DNA from: Comamonas resistens
GTDB lineage: Bacteria > Pseudomonadota > Gammaproteobacteria > Burkholderiales > Burkholderiaceae_C
Reading direction: 5' to 3'
Length of the DNA stretch: 64,000 nucleotides
Assembly: GCF_030064165.1 (NCBI RefSeq)
Contig: NZ_CP125947.1
Span: forward strand, 4,712,001-4,776,000
Shown: positions 29,192-37,627 of the stretch, piece by piece
Layout: the number at the start of each line of letters is the position of its first letter
How positions within the stretch are numbered: position 1 is the stretch's first letter
The notes under the pieces: model-generated
The model's database searches: none
Seen by the model: the letters and a program-made list of their open reading frames with translations, nothing else
Told to the model about the DNA's origin: nothing
Made by a program: the position numbers and the translations under genes

Positions 29192-30769
29192 ATGACCACC
29201 ATCCGTCTTCAGACGAACCAGAACCGCCTGATCGAAACTTTTCGCCATGCGTTCACCCAGGCCTCGATGCTGGGCGAGCTGCTACAGAATGCCCGGCGCG
29301 CGAAAGCCCGCCACATCCACATCACCGCCGAAGGCGACACGCTCACCGTCAGCGACGACGGCGAAGGCATCGCCAACCTTCAGACCCTCATCTGCATCGC
29401 CGAATCAGGCTGGGACGAGGAACTGAAAGCCCGCGAAAACCCCTTCGGCATCGGTGTCCTCTCCACGCTGTACTTCGCACGCAGTCTGCGCGCGCATTCA
29501 CTTGATATGGCCTTTCGTGCCACCACCGCCGCGATCATCAACGGCGAGGACATCGACGTGATTGCCGCGCCAGCGCGCATCGGCACCGAGATCCGCTTGT
29601 GCGGTGTCGAGCCCCCGTACAAGGGCCCGACACTGACCCAGTGGGTCGCGCAGCAACTGGTGCGGCTGTGCGAAGCCTTCCCCGTCCCCGTGACATTCAA
29701 CGGTACAGAGGTCGAGCGCCCGCTATCGCGCCCAGGCTTGGCCTGGCGGGAAACAGACGTCGGCCAAATTCTCATCGATCTGGAAGGAGCGCCGTCACAG
29801 TACCGCTGCTATCTCCAGGGACTTCCCATCGGAAGGTGGCCATCCTCGCAGTTGCACCAGATCGTGATGTTGCGCGACGACATGATCGCCCGCCCACCGG
29901 ATCGCCAGCACCTGCTCCATGAAGAAGAGGATGGCAAGCGCATCCAGGCAGCGGTCGATCAGGCCTTCCGCAAGGCGTTGATCGAAGCAAAGGAGAAACT
30001 GTCCGGGGTCGATTTCGTGACGCTGTATGCATCCACGTGCCTGTCCTCATCGAACGCCGACCTGCTCAACAGCATTCCCTTTGTGCCACGCAGTTGGTTC
30101 CGTGACTGGGCCCATGAGCCGCCGGGCTTTCGCAGTCACTGGGGCAGGTACTGGGATAGGCCCCACGCTGAGGGTGTGGTCGTTCAGGAAGAGCTCCAAG
30201 AGGCCGGTGTCTGGTCTATCGACGCCGAAGACGATGAAGATGTACCAACCGCCGAGGTCTACCTGGCGGCCCGACAGGCTTTCCTGCTGGAGGAACATCG
30301 TCTCAGTGGTGATCATTGGCTGATGGATTTGGTTCGCTACGCAGACCCGGATCAGGTTGGCATCCACCATGGTGAAGTTCTCCACGTGGACGACAGCTTG
30401 CCATTCAACGGCGACATCGTTGGCGTCACCCTGGTCGGAACCTTGTCCGCCAGCCTTGGCGAGGACACCCGCGAATACGCGGTATCTGCCATCCGCAGGC
30501 ACGGTCGACTCTACGTAACACCCCATGCGAGTGGCGCCACACTGCTGTTGTCCGACTACATCTTCGATGACCGCTACGACGAAGGTCGGGAAGATGAGGA
30601 TGCACTGACCATCGCCACGTTCATCGCGGTCGGCTGCTCGGTTTCGCCTGCCCGTGCCATCGAGGAACTGCTGCCCAGGTCCTGGCGATACACCCCGCAG
30701 TCCAAGCTCGTCGGTGCCACCGTGCACCTGAGTTTCGATGCCGATGGCAAGCTCGCCAGCGTGCAGTGA
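29192..30769 (+). CDS. GHKL/HSP90-like ATPase domain protein
   Basis: A 525-residue protein with a Bergerat ATP-binding fold: N box ELLQNARRAKA (Asn33), G1 box SDDGEGIANL (residues 55-62) and G2 box NPFGIGVLSTLYFA (residues 83-96). The rest resembles no named family to me; residues about 240-525 are acidic. HSP90-like or MutL-like folds share this domain and no histidine-kinase H-box is present. It is conserved in ICE backbones; function is unknown. AAGGAACC precedes the ATG. Confidence 0.75.
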   Translation: MTTIRLQTNQNRLIETFRHAFTQASMLGELLQNARRAKARHIHITAEGDTLTVSDDGEGIANLQTLICIAESGWDEELKARENPFGIGVLSTLYFARSLRAHSLDMAFRATTAAIINGEDIDVIAAPARIGTEIRLCGVEPPYKGPTLTQWVAQQLVRLCEAFPVPVTFNGTEVERPLSRPGLAWRETDVGQILIDLEGAPSQYRCYLQGLPIGRWPSSQLHQIVMLRDDMIARPPDRQHLLHEEEDGKRIQAAVDQAFRKALIEAKEKLSGVDFVTLYASTCLSSSNADLLNSIPFVPRSWFRDWAHEPPGFRSHWGRYWDRPHAEGVVVQEELQEAGVWSIDAEDDEDVPTAEVYLAARQAFLLEEHRLSGDHWLMDLVRYADPDQVGIHHGEVLHVDDSLPFNGDIVGVTLVGTLSASLGEDTREYAVSAIRRHGRLYVTPHASGATLLLSDYIFDDRYDEGREDEDALTIATFIAVGCSVSPARAIEELLPRSWRYTPQSKLVGATVHLSFDADGKLASVQ

Positions 30770-30779
30770 TCCTCCTTTG

Positions 30780-30805
30780 CAGCTCCCTTCGGGGAGCTGT
30801 TTTTC
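30780..30805 (+). terminator. Terminator after the GHKL gene
   Basis: CAGCTCCC-TTCG-GGGAGCTG followed by TTTTTC: an 8-bp stem with a stable UUCG loop and T-run, beginning ten bases after the stop codon. Confidence 0.9.
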
Positions 30806-30884
30806 TTGGGGCCAATCCGGTGGCGATGAATTCAGATTGCCGGATGACGCACGGCGGCGCTGCGCCGATGCTCCATCGCATGTG

Positions 30885-30985
30885 TTGCTGCTGTCGCAGC
30901 GCCATGCCCGCAGCCAGGGTGTCCAGGCTGCCGTGGGTTTCCACCACGTCACCCGCCAGTTCGCCCCGGCATCTCACCGGCGAAC
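30885..30985 (+). promoter_or_regulatory. Recurring multi-hairpin leader element, copy B
   Basis: Stems: GCTG/CAGC, GCAGCC/GGCTGC (30910-30915 with 30926-30931), GTGG/CCAC (30933-30944), and GTTCGCC/GGCGAAC around a 13-nt loop (30959-30985). It lies upstream of the 187-residue ICE protein gene. Confidence 0.72.
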
Positions 30986-31085
30986 GCTGCCCACCGGGCA
31001 TCGATGCCTCCTTTCTCCAACCCACGGGATGGTCGCCACATCCCGCCAGGGGCGTGTCGCCACCCGGTCAATTTCAGGACTTTCC

Positions 31086-31649
31086 ATGGAAAACATTACC
31101 AACCAAGACCGCATCACGCTGAAGAATCTCAAGGTGGCAGACTTCGCAAGCGAAGAGACTCTGTGCTTCACCGCCACTGTGATCTTCGACGGCAAGCCTG
31201 TCGCCACTGCCAGCAACGACGGACATGGTGGCTCCACCCGCCTGCTCGCGCTGGAAGGCCAGCGTGACCGCTTCACCGAGGCAGAAGCCTTTGCCGCCAG
31301 CCTGCCACCGGACGTCACCGAGTACGACGACCCCAACGACAGGTCGCGCCGGTTCACCATCGACATCACGCTGGACTATCTGGTCGATGGACTGGCCAAC
31401 GCCATCCACGCCGACCGCAAGCTGCGTACTTCGTTCAACCGCGACGTCGGCAACAAGGTGCTGTTCATCAAGGACGGCAAACTGCTGTTCATCAAAGGCA
31501 TCAAGCTCAAGGCCATCGCTGACCGCAAGACGTACTTCGCGTCGCTGCGCACCCGCCAGGCCCAGCCCATCGTGATCCTCGCCGAGCTTCCGCCCGAGCA
31601 GGCATTCGACCTGTGGAAGCAGCATGTCCTGGGCGACAAGCCCGACTGA
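31086..31649 (+). CDS. Conserved ICE protein of unknown function, 187 aa
   Basis: The protein is mixed alpha/beta with no recognised domain. Features are an N-terminal TATVIFDGKPVATASNDGHGGSTR beta-rich part and a Lys-rich middle with a small internal duplication (VLFIKDGKLLFIKGIKLKA). It is bounded by a structured leader upstream and a strong terminator downstream, so it may form its own transcription unit. The start follows CAGGA at a short distance. Confidence 0.65.
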   Translation: MENITNQDRITLKNLKVADFASEETLCFTATVIFDGKPVATASNDGHGGSTRLLALEGQRDRFTEAEAFAASLPPDVTEYDDPNDRSRRFTIDITLDYLVDGLANAIHADRKLRTSFNRDVGNKVLFIKDGKLLFIKGIKLKAIADRKTYFASLRTRQAQPIVILAELPPEQAFDLWKQHVLGDKPD

Positions 31650-31672
31650 CCCGGTGCCTTTGCACCGTCCTG

Positions 31673-31703
31673 ACAGCCTCGCGTGACGCGGGGCTGTTTT
31701 TTT
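31673..31703 (+). terminator. Terminator after the 187-aa ICE gene
   Basis: ACAGCC-t-CGCG-tga-CGCG-g-GGCTGT pairs over 10 bp with one symmetrical mismatch and is followed by seven T. Confidence 0.9.
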
Positions 31704-31786
31704 CGCTATTCGCATGAATCGGGGCCAGGCCGGATGCGGTTTTCCAACTGACGCAGCGCGGCCCGCGCACGAAGCTGCCCGCATGT

Positions 31787-31883
31787 TCGCTGATTCGTCA
31801 GCACATGCCAGCAGCCAGGGTTCCAGGCTGCGCGGAGTTCGCTCCGTACAACCCACCAGTCCGCCCAGCATCGTCCTGCGGAC
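31787..31883 (+). promoter_or_regulatory. Recurring multi-hairpin leader element, copy C
   Basis: Stems: GCTGA-ttcg-TCAGC (31789-31802), GCAGCC/GGCTGC (31811-31816 with 31826-31831), GGAG-TTCG-CTCC (31834-31845), and GTCCGC/GCGGAC around a 13-nt loop (31859-31883). This is the cleanest copy and lies ahead of the 69-residue gene. Confidence 0.75.
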
Positions 31884-31980
31884 GAGCGTCCTCGCGACGC
31901 CGATGCATCTTTCTCAACCCCAGCGGGAGCCGCCATCCCGCCTAGGCGTGGTCGCCTCGCATCTTTCAAGGAGTCCGACC

Positions 31981-32190
31981 ATGCCAAACGCCTCTTTCGG
32001 CGAACTCGCCTTGTTCCATACCGGCAAGCAATTGCCGCTTCAAGTCCTGCCTAGCGCCGCCGGTCATTACATCGGGACGCGCGATTCCCAAGGGCCTGTC
32101 TCGCGGGAATCCCGCGAGTACTTCCGCAGCTCTGCCGCTGCGGAACGCGCCCTCGCAAGAGGCGGCTGGTCTCAGCTCGCCATCCCTTGA
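31981..32190 (+). CDS. Small conserved ICE protein, 69 aa
   Basis: A short hydrophilic protein starting MPNASFGELALFHTGKQL. It contains GHYIGTRDSQGPVSRESREYF followed by an Ala-rich stretch. An AAGGAG sits 7 nt before the ATG and a structured leader lies upstream, both supporting translation. No domain recognised. Confidence 0.65.
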   Translation: MPNASFGELALFHTGKQLPLQVLPSAAGHYIGTRDSQGPVSRESREYFRSSAAAERALARGGWSQLAIP

Positions 32191-32212
32191 TCCACTCAGT
32201 AAGGAATCTCTC

Positions 32213-32602
32213 ATGAGCCAGCTTCCCCTGGAAGTTGCCGAAGAGATCGCACGGGAGCAGCAGCACTTCGCTGCTGCGCCCGATGCCTTCTTCAAGGCAT
32301 GGAAACGTGGTGTACAGATCGCCGGCCCCCGGTGGTTCGGTGACGGCACCCAAGAGGGCTTTGAGCAGGCCCGCGACAAATGGGCCTTGTGCCCGGACAT
32401 GCCGCGGATCAGCAAGGCCCTGGGCGTCCTGAGCGCCGGGGAGCGCATGTTCCTCGCCGCGATGGTGAGCTTCTACAACGCCCACAGGAGCGCGCCTTTG
32501 CTGCGCCGCTGCGGGTTTGAAGGCCTGTCCGACCTGAGCGGCCTCGACCTTGCACGCCGCCAGGTCATTGCCAGCCTGGTGCTGCACTACAACGGCTGGT
32601 AA
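32213..32602 (+). CDS. Conserved ICE protein, 129 aa
   Basis: Mostly helical protein with EVAEEIAREQQHFAAAPDAFFKAWKRG near the start and FLAAMVSFYNAHRSA in the middle. AAGGAA precedes the ATG by 6 nt. It follows the 69-residue gene with a 22-nt gap, so the two are probably cotranscribed. A short GACCC-ttgc-GGGTC hairpin follows the stop. Function unknown. Confidence 0.65.
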   Translation: MSQLPLEVAEEIAREQQHFAAAPDAFFKAWKRGVQIAGPRWFGDGTQEGFEQARDKWALCPDMPRISKALGVLSAGERMFLAAMVSFYNAHRSAPLLRRCGFEGLSDLSGLDLARRQVIASLVLHYNGW

Positions 32603-32846
32603 GACCCTTGCGGGTCTCGCCGCCATTCCTCTCCGCCCCGAACGAGGGACACGCACCCTCCGGGGCCGTGTCCCTCCGACACTACAACCATTTGTATGTC
32701 CTTGCCAACTGCGGCCTGATCGAGGTGTTAAAGGCGCTGGGCGACTTCAGCGATTTCGGCGAATAGACCGGAATTTCTTCTTTTTCCCCCTTGCGGATGC
32801 TCTGTCCGCAGGGGCTGGCTCCGCTCATTTCTCGAAAGGAGCCACC

Positions 32847-33548
32847 ATGGCAAACAACTACTACGAAGGCACCGGCGTGCTCATGCTCGACCGCGTGACC
32901 CCCATCATCAAAGCGCTGTTCAGCGGCTTCAAGCTGGACGAAAACTACCCCGGTAACGGGCAGGCCTACATCGCCCAGATCTCCGAAACCAACAATCCTC
33001 AATGGGACGATGTCTTTGGCGGCCTGGAAGATTTGGCCGCGCAGCTTGGCGCCCCCATGCCCAAGGACGAAGGATCGGAAGACGAAGGTTTGCCGATCCC
33101 GCAGGCCATCGAACGGCTGGCCGAGTTCTTCGGCAGCAGCAAGGACGCAGAACTGGCGAACCTGATCGAACACCATAACTTCGAGGACGGTGCCGATCTC
33201 GACGCACTGCTTTTGATCGCAACCTGCCTGGACGACGGCCATCACCTGACCGCCATTCAATACGAGGGGTGCTGGTATTGCAGCAAACCGCGATTGTTCG
33301 AGTTTGGTGGCGACGGCTGCTATCTGAGCCGGGAGGTTCAGGTCGTCAGAGCATCTTCACGGGCACGCCAACTCGGCGACCAACTGCGCAAAGCCATTCT
33401 GGCCGCCGACGCAGAAGAAGCCTCGGCCGTGATTGCACTGGAGGCCGGCAGCCTGCTCGCCGGCATCAATGACGAGCGATTTCGCATGAATGTACGTCGA
33501 CGCGTTGCAGAACGGCTGGCCCAAGCGCCAGTAATCAGCGCCGTCTGA
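32847..33548 (+). CDS. Conserved ICE protein, 233 aa, acidic
   Basis: An acidic protein with no enzyme motif recognised; MANNYYEGTGVLMLDRVTPIIKALF is the N-terminus and a CLDDGHHLTAIQYEGCWYCSKPRLFEFGG stretch lies centrally. The C-terminal 60 residues are helical. GAAAGGAG is 7-14 nt upstream of the ATG, which decides against longer in-frame starts. The 244-bp gap before it carries GCGGATGCTCTGTCCGC, a hairpin just before the ribosome binding site. Confidence 0.65.
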   Translation: MANNYYEGTGVLMLDRVTPIIKALFSGFKLDENYPGNGQAYIAQISETNNPQWDDVFGGLEDLAAQLGAPMPKDEGSEDEGLPIPQAIERLAEFFGSSKDAELANLIEHHNFEDGADLDALLLIATCLDDGHHLTAIQYEGCWYCSKPRLFEFGGDGCYLSREVQVVRASSRARQLGDQLRKAILAADAEEASAVIALEAGSLLAGINDERFRMNVRRRVAERLAQAPVISAV

Positions 33549-33626
33549 CGCAGTTTCCACTTTAACCCACCGGGTGCCATTCTCGGTGACGGGAATTGGC
33601 TCCATTATTCAATCTGGAGAAATCCC

Positions 33627-34364
33627 ATGTCCCAGAAACCCAATCCTTTCCTTCGCGGCTACTGGAATCTGAAAGTCGTCCGCACGCTGTGCATCAGCTA
33701 CGACGATGGTAGTCCGCATGTCTGGCGAAACATCCATGCGAGCCAGCAGCATTTCTCCGACGAGGAACTGGTTTCATCCTCCTGCATCGTCACCAGCGAT
33801 TTTGCGGTGGTCAGCTATGGTCGCGAGCCCGCGAGTTCCGAGGTGCTGGCCGAATGCCATGCCGGCGAAGGCGTCTGCGGTGAAGGCATGATCGACGCCG
33901 TGGTCTATGCCATCCAAGGCGAAGATTTCGACGGCCGCCCGCTCCACGTCGCCGACTGCTATTCGGCCGAGGCCGCGCAGGAAGTCGTGCAGCGCCTGAG
34001 TTTCGAGACCGGCTACTACAGCCGTTGCTGGGAAATCAGCAGTGCACACATCAGCCACGAAACCGGCCAGTACCTCGCCAACCTGGCAGACCTTGCTACG
34101 CCGGAGGCCTTCCTGTTCATCGCCTTCCGGGTTCCGTACAGCCCTGCAATCGGCATCAAGCTGATTTCTACGCCCTGGACGGATGAGAACCTGGAGCACG
34201 CTGAAGGCATCAGCGCGCAGCAGCTTCGGCAGGAGCACCGCAGCAAGGGTATGCCGGACGACCTGGCGAACATCCTTGAACTGGCTGGCCAGGCCGATGT
34301 GCGCATCCTCATCCTCGATGCCGATGCGCCCGTGTTGCTGGGTCTGCCGCTGACCGAGCCCTAG
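33627..34364 (+). CDS. Conserved ICE protein, DUF5983-like C-terminus
   Basis: A 245-residue protein. The C-terminal half (SSAHISHETGQYL ... VRILILDADAPVLLGLPL) resembles the DUF5983 pattern of plasmids and ICEs; I am unsure of the exact family. CTGGAGAAATCCC precedes the ATG. No catalytic residues recognised. Confidence 0.6.
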   Translation: MSQKPNPFLRGYWNLKVVRTLCISYDDGSPHVWRNIHASQQHFSDEELVSSSCIVTSDFAVVSYGREPASSEVLAECHAGEGVCGEGMIDAVVYAIQGEDFDGRPLHVADCYSAEAAQEVVQRLSFETGYYSRCWEISSAHISHETGQYLANLADLATPEAFLFIAFRVPYSPAIGIKLISTPWTDENLEHAEGISAQQLRQEHRSKGMPDDLANILELAGQADVRILILDADAPVLLGLPLTEP

Positions 34365-34461
34365 CAGGCGCGCAACGCGCCAGCTTTCCTCTTTGTCTCC
34401 CCAAAGCCGGCCCGACTCCTCGCCAGGAGCCGGGCTGGTCCATTTTCATAGGAGCACCCCC

Positions 34462-34740
34462 ATGTTCCCCGACCTCATCTCTCGCGCACCCGACTTCGAG
34501 CACCAACTCGGAGCCTGCGTCAACGCCATGAGCCAGGACGACGCCATCGGCCAAATCCTGGTATTCGAGCGCACGAGCGGCACGCTGCACATGCGCCATA
34601 TTGCCAGCGTCGACCTGCTGGGCACCGACATCGACGACTACGAGATGGTCGTCTTCGACGGTGGCAACACCAGCGGCGATGCGTGGAAGCACGTTTTCTT
34701 TCCACGTCAGCGTGAACACTACTTCGTGTACGAAGCCTGA
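34462..34740 (+). CDS. Small conserved ICE protein, 92 aa
   Basis: A 92-residue acidic protein (FEHQLGACVNAMSQDDAIGQ ... DIDDYEMVVFDGGNTSGDAWK). AGGAG is 7 nt upstream of the ATG. The gap before it carries a GCCCG...CGGGC hairpin with a TTTTC run directly before the ribosome binding site. It is the last backbone gene before the thioesterase/rhodanese cargo block. Function unknown. Confidence 0.62.
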   Translation: MFPDLISRAPDFEHQLGACVNAMSQDDAIGQILVFERTSGTLHMRHIASVDLLGTDIDDYEMVVFDGGNTSGDAWKHVFFPRQREHYFVYEA

Positions 34741-34746
34741 CCCTGC

Positions 34747-34775
34747 CAGCCCCTCATCCGAGGGGCTGCTTGTTC
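34747..34775 (+). terminator. Terminator at the left edge of the sulfur cargo block
   Basis: CAGCCCCTC-atcc-GAGGGGCTG is a 9-bp perfect stem followed by CTTGTTCT. It sits between the convergent 92-aa gene and the thioesterase gene. Confidence 0.75.
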
Positions 34776-35237
34776 TCAGGCCTTCGCCACGAACTGCACG
34801 GCCACCATCACGCCGGTGACGCACACCTCACCGCCCGCGCTCAGTGTCAGGTCGATGACGGCCTTGCGTCCCTCTAGGGAACACAGCGTGCCTTCGATCA
34901 GCAGTTCGACACCGAGGGGCGTAGGCCGCCGGTAGTCCACCTTCAGCGAGCCGGTGACAAAGCGGATCGGCGGGCCGCCGTCACCCATGACACGGCTTTG
35001 CGCCCGGTATGCGAAGGCCGCCGCGCTGGCGGTGCCGTGGCAGTCCAGCAACGAGGCCAGCATGCCGCCGTAGACGTTCCCCGGATAGCCACCGCTGTAC
35101 ATCGACGCCGGCGTGAAACGCGCATGGGTCCGTTCCCCGTCGATATAGCTCTTGAGATGGAACCCATGCGGGTTGGCTGGCCCACAGCCGTAGCAGTGCG
35201 AGAATTCGGCCGGGTAATGATCCTGGATGGCTTGCAT
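34776..35237 (-). CDS. PaaI-like hotdog-fold thioesterase
   Basis: A 153-residue single hotdog domain. The start MQAIQDHYPAEFSHCYGCGPANPHG and the central NVYGGMLASLLDCHGTASA pattern fit the PaaI/YiiD acyl-CoA thioesterase group. It follows the ArsR-rhodanese gene on the same strand with a 29-nt gap, which suggests one operon. The acyl substrate is unknown. Confidence 0.8.
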   Translation of the reverse strand: MQAIQDHYPAEFSHCYGCGPANPHGFHLKSYIDGERTHARFTPASMYSGGYPGNVYGGMLASLLDCHGTASAAAFAYRAQSRVMGDGGPPIRFVTGSLKVDYRRPTPLGVELLIEGTLCSLEGRKAVIDLTLSAGGEVCVTGVMVAVQFVAKA

Positions 35238-35266
35238 GTCGATCCTTGGTTGAACAATGGCGAGGC

Positions 35267-35947
35267 TCAAGCCTCCACGGCCAGCCCGGCTGCCTTCCAC
35301 TCCGGGAAGCCGTCTTCGAGCCGGCGCACCTTGAAGCCCTTGGCGCGCAGCGCCGCCACGGCCTCGAAGGACATGACGCAGTACGGCCCCCGGCAGTAGG
35401 CAATGAGTTCGTGGCCCTTGGGCAAGTCGGCCAGGCGCCGCTCCAACTCGTCGGCCGGGATGTTGATGGCGCCGGCCACGTGGCCCAGCGCGTATTCCGC
35501 TTCCGGGCGCACGTCCAGCACCGTCACCTGGTCGGCATTCAGGCGCTGTGCCAGCTCCTCGCGCGTGACGGCTTCCAGCGCATCGCGGTCGTGGAAGAAG
35601 TCGCGCATCACGCCGCGCACCTCCGCGATGTTGCGTTCGCCCACGCGGCCAAGCGCCTTCAGCAGCGCCACCACCTCGACGTCGCCCGCCAGCCGGTAGA
35701 AGACCCGCTTGCCCTGGCGTTCGGCCTCCACCAGCCGCGCGCGCCGCAGCAGTTGTAGGTGGCGCGAGGCGTTGGCCATCGACAGGCCGACCAGTCCAGC
35801 CAGGTCTTCGACGCTGCGCGGCCCCTGCGCCATGCCTTCCAGCAGTTCCAGCCGGTGCGCGTGGCCCAGCGCCTGGGCCACGGTGGCCAGGTTCTCAAAC
35901 ACCACGTGCTTGGGACTTTCGGATGAGGTTGACAAGATCGCTTTCAT
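35267..35947 (-). CDS. ArsR-type repressor fused to a rhodanese domain
   Basis: A 226-residue fusion. Residues about 15-100 are an ArsR winged helix (LGHAHRLELLEGMAQGPRSVEDLAGLVGLSMANASRHLQLLRRA). Residues about 125-220 are a rhodanese domain with loop YCRGPYC carrying the persulfide cysteine. Such fusions are thought to sense or carry sulfane sulfur. It is transcribed divergently from the dsrE gene, and a palindrome AATCAACATATTGATT lies 9 nt upstream of its start. Confidence 0.88.
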   Translation of the reverse strand: MKAILSTSSESPKHVVFENLATVAQALGHAHRLELLEGMAQGPRSVEDLAGLVGLSMANASRHLQLLRRARLVEAERQGKRVFYRLAGDVEVVALLKALGRVGERNIAEVRGVMRDFFHDRDALEAVTREELAQRLNADQVTVLDVRPEAEYALGHVAGAINIPADELERRLADLPKGHELIAYCRGPYCVMSFEAVAALRAKGFKVRRLEDGFPEWKAAGLAVEA

Positions 35948-35955
35948 AATTACAC

Positions 35956-35971
35956 AATCAACATATTGATT
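35956..35971. promoter_or_regulatory. Operator candidate AATCAA-CATA-TTGATT
   Basis: A perfect 6-bp inverted repeat with a 4-bp spacer in the AT-rich divergent region between the ArsR-rhodanese gene and dsrE. Position and symmetry suit an ArsR-family dimer that would repress both sides. Confidence 0.7.
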
Positions 35972-36041
35972 GAATGATGGCATGATTGCTGTCAAGCAGC
36001 AAGTCATTCCCTACAAAGCCATTTTCTCCGCTGAGGCCCCC

Positions 36042-36395
36042 ATGAAAACCCTTCTCATCATCAACGACCCGCCCTACGGCACCGAGCGCATGTACAACGC
36101 GCTGCGTCTGGCCTCCAAGCTGCTCAAGGACGCGGCCAACCACGTCAGCGTGTTCCTGATGGCCGATGCCGTCTCGGGCTGCAAGGCCGGGCAGAAGACG
36201 CCCGACGGCTACTACAACGTCGAGCGCATGCTGCGCCGCGTGACGAGCAACGCCCAGGGCGAGGTGCTGCTGTGCGGCACATGCCTGGATGCGCGCGGCA
36301 TCAAGGACGAGGAGGTGATGCCCGGTGCGCGCCGCAGTACCATGGACGAACTGGCCGCAGCCACCGTGGCGGCAGACAAGGTGCTGGTATTCTGA
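36042..36395 (+). CDS. DsrE/DsrF-like sulfur relay protein
   Basis: A 117-residue DsrE-family protein (MKTLLIINDPPYGTERMYNALRLASKL ... VSVFLMADAV). The conserved cysteine region is VLLCGTCLDARGI, where a persulfide can be carried. The stop overlaps the next start as TGATG. It is the first gene of the plus-strand half of the sulfur cargo block. Confidence 0.85.
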   Translation: MKTLLIINDPPYGTERMYNALRLASKLLKDAANHVSVFLMADAVSGCKAGQKTPDGYYNVERMLRRVTSNAQGEVLLCGTCLDARGIKDEEVMPGARRSTMDELAAATVAADKVLVF

Positions 36396-37060
36396 TGGCC
36401 GGCATCTATCTCGACTACAACGCCAGCACGCCCATAGCGCTGGAAGTGCGGGCGGCCATGCTGCCGCTGCTGGAGATGGCTTACGGCAATCCCTCCAGCG
36501 GTCATTTCGCCAGCACCCCGGCCAAGGCGGCGCTGGAACGGGCGCGTGCTCAGGTGGCGGCGCTACTGGGTGCGGCACCCGACGAAATCGTCTTCACCAG
36601 CGGCGGCAGCGAGGCCAACAACCTCGCGCTCAAGGGCAGCTTCCTGCCGTCGCTCTTCACAGGCTCGCTGATCGCGCGCTTCGGTGTGCTGCGCATCATG
36701 CTCACGGGCGTGGTGCTGTTCATCGGCCACATCCTGACGACGCTCACCGGAACCGGCTTCACGTCCTTCGCCAGCGCACTGGTGCTGCTGGGCGTCGGCT
36801 GGAACTTCATGTACATCGGCGGCACCACGCTGCTGACCGGCACCTACACCGCCGCCGAGAAGGGCCGTGCGCAGGCCATCAACGACATGACGATCTTCGC
36901 CGTGGGCCTGACCTGTTCCTTCAGCGCCGGCAGACTGCTGCAGGCCCTGGGTTGGCAGACCATGAACGTGGTGCTGATCCCGTGGCTGGTGCTGGCGGCG
37001 CTGTCTCTGCTGTGGCTCGGGATGCGCCAGCGGTCGCAAGCCGTGAAGGCGGGTGCATGA
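36395..37060 (+). CDS. Chimera: N-terminal cysteine desulfurase fragment fused in frame to C-terminal MFS fragment
   Basis: Residues 1 to about 83 match the start of an IscS/NifS cysteine desulfurase (YLDYNASTPIALEVRAAML, YGNPSSGHF, IVFTSGGSEANNLALKG). Residues about 84-221 switch to the last four or so helices of a major facilitator protein (SLFTGSLIARFG ... LLGVGWNFMYIGGTTLLTG). The PLP-binding Lys and the first two thirds of the transporter are absent. An internal deletion from one gene into the other, in frame, is the simplest origin. It is unlikely to work as either enzyme, but the frame and coupling to both neighbours are intact. Confidence 0.85.
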   Translation: MAGIYLDYNASTPIALEVRAAMLPLLEMAYGNPSSGHFASTPAKAALERARAQVAALLGAAPDEIVFTSGGSEANNLALKGSFLPSLFTGSLIARFGVLRIMLTGVVLFIGHILTTLTGTGFTSFASALVLLGVGWNFMYIGGTTLLTGTYTAAEKGRAQAINDMTIFAVGLTCSFSAGRLLQALGWQTMNVVLIPWLVLAALSLLWLGMRQRSQAVKAGA

Positions 37061-37602
37061 GCGCGCAGACAAGCAACGAGGCAGCGGCCGAAGATGCGGC
37101 CTACCGCCGCCTGTCCGAGCGCTTCGAGGCCCTGGGCATCGGCGCGAAGGTCGTGCCGTACCCCGAACACACGACCGTCGAGGAAGGCAAGGCACTGCGC
37201 GGCGCCATGGCCGGGACATTCACCAAGAACCTGCTGCTCAAGGACAAGAAGGACCGGCACTTCCTGCTGGCGATCCATGAGGATCGGGTACTGGACCTGA
37301 AGGCCGTTTCGGCGCTGTTGGGCGGCAAGGGGCACCTGAGTTTCGTGACCGGCGAACGCATGCAGGCGTTGCTCGGCGTGCAGCCGGGTGCGCTGACGCC
37401 GCTGGGCCTGTTGCAGGACGAAGAACGCTTGGTGACGGTGGTGGTGGATGCCTCGCTGATGGGTGATGCCCAACTGAACTTCCATCCTCTGCAGCAGACA
37501 GAGAGCGTCGGGCTGACGCCCAAGGAGCTGGTGGCCTTTGTGCACTCATGCGGGCGCGAGCCGCTGCTGGTGGATTTCGACGTACCGCTGCCAGCCGCGT
37601 AG
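37057..37602 (+). CDS. Prolyl-tRNA deacylase (YbaK/ProX family)
   Basis: A 181-residue trans-editing protein that would hydrolyse mischarged Ala- or Cys-tRNA(Pro). Family features are the N-terminal VVPYPEHTTVEEGKALRG, KNLLLKDKKDRHFLLAI with the conserved Lys, and GALTPLGLL. Its start overlaps the chimera's stop as ATGA. Why an editing enzyme is in this block is unclear; cysteine homeostasis is a possible link. Confidence 0.85.
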   Translation: MSAQTSNEAAAEDAAYRRLSERFEALGIGAKVVPYPEHTTVEEGKALRGAMAGTFTKNLLLKDKKDRHFLLAIHEDRVLDLKAVSALLGGKGHLSFVTGERMQALLGVQPGALTPLGLLQDEERLVTVVVDASLMGDAQLNFHPLQQTESVGLTPKELVAFVHSCGREPLLVDFDVPLPAA

Positions 37603-37627
37603 CGCCTGCGGCACGGGAGAACAGGAC

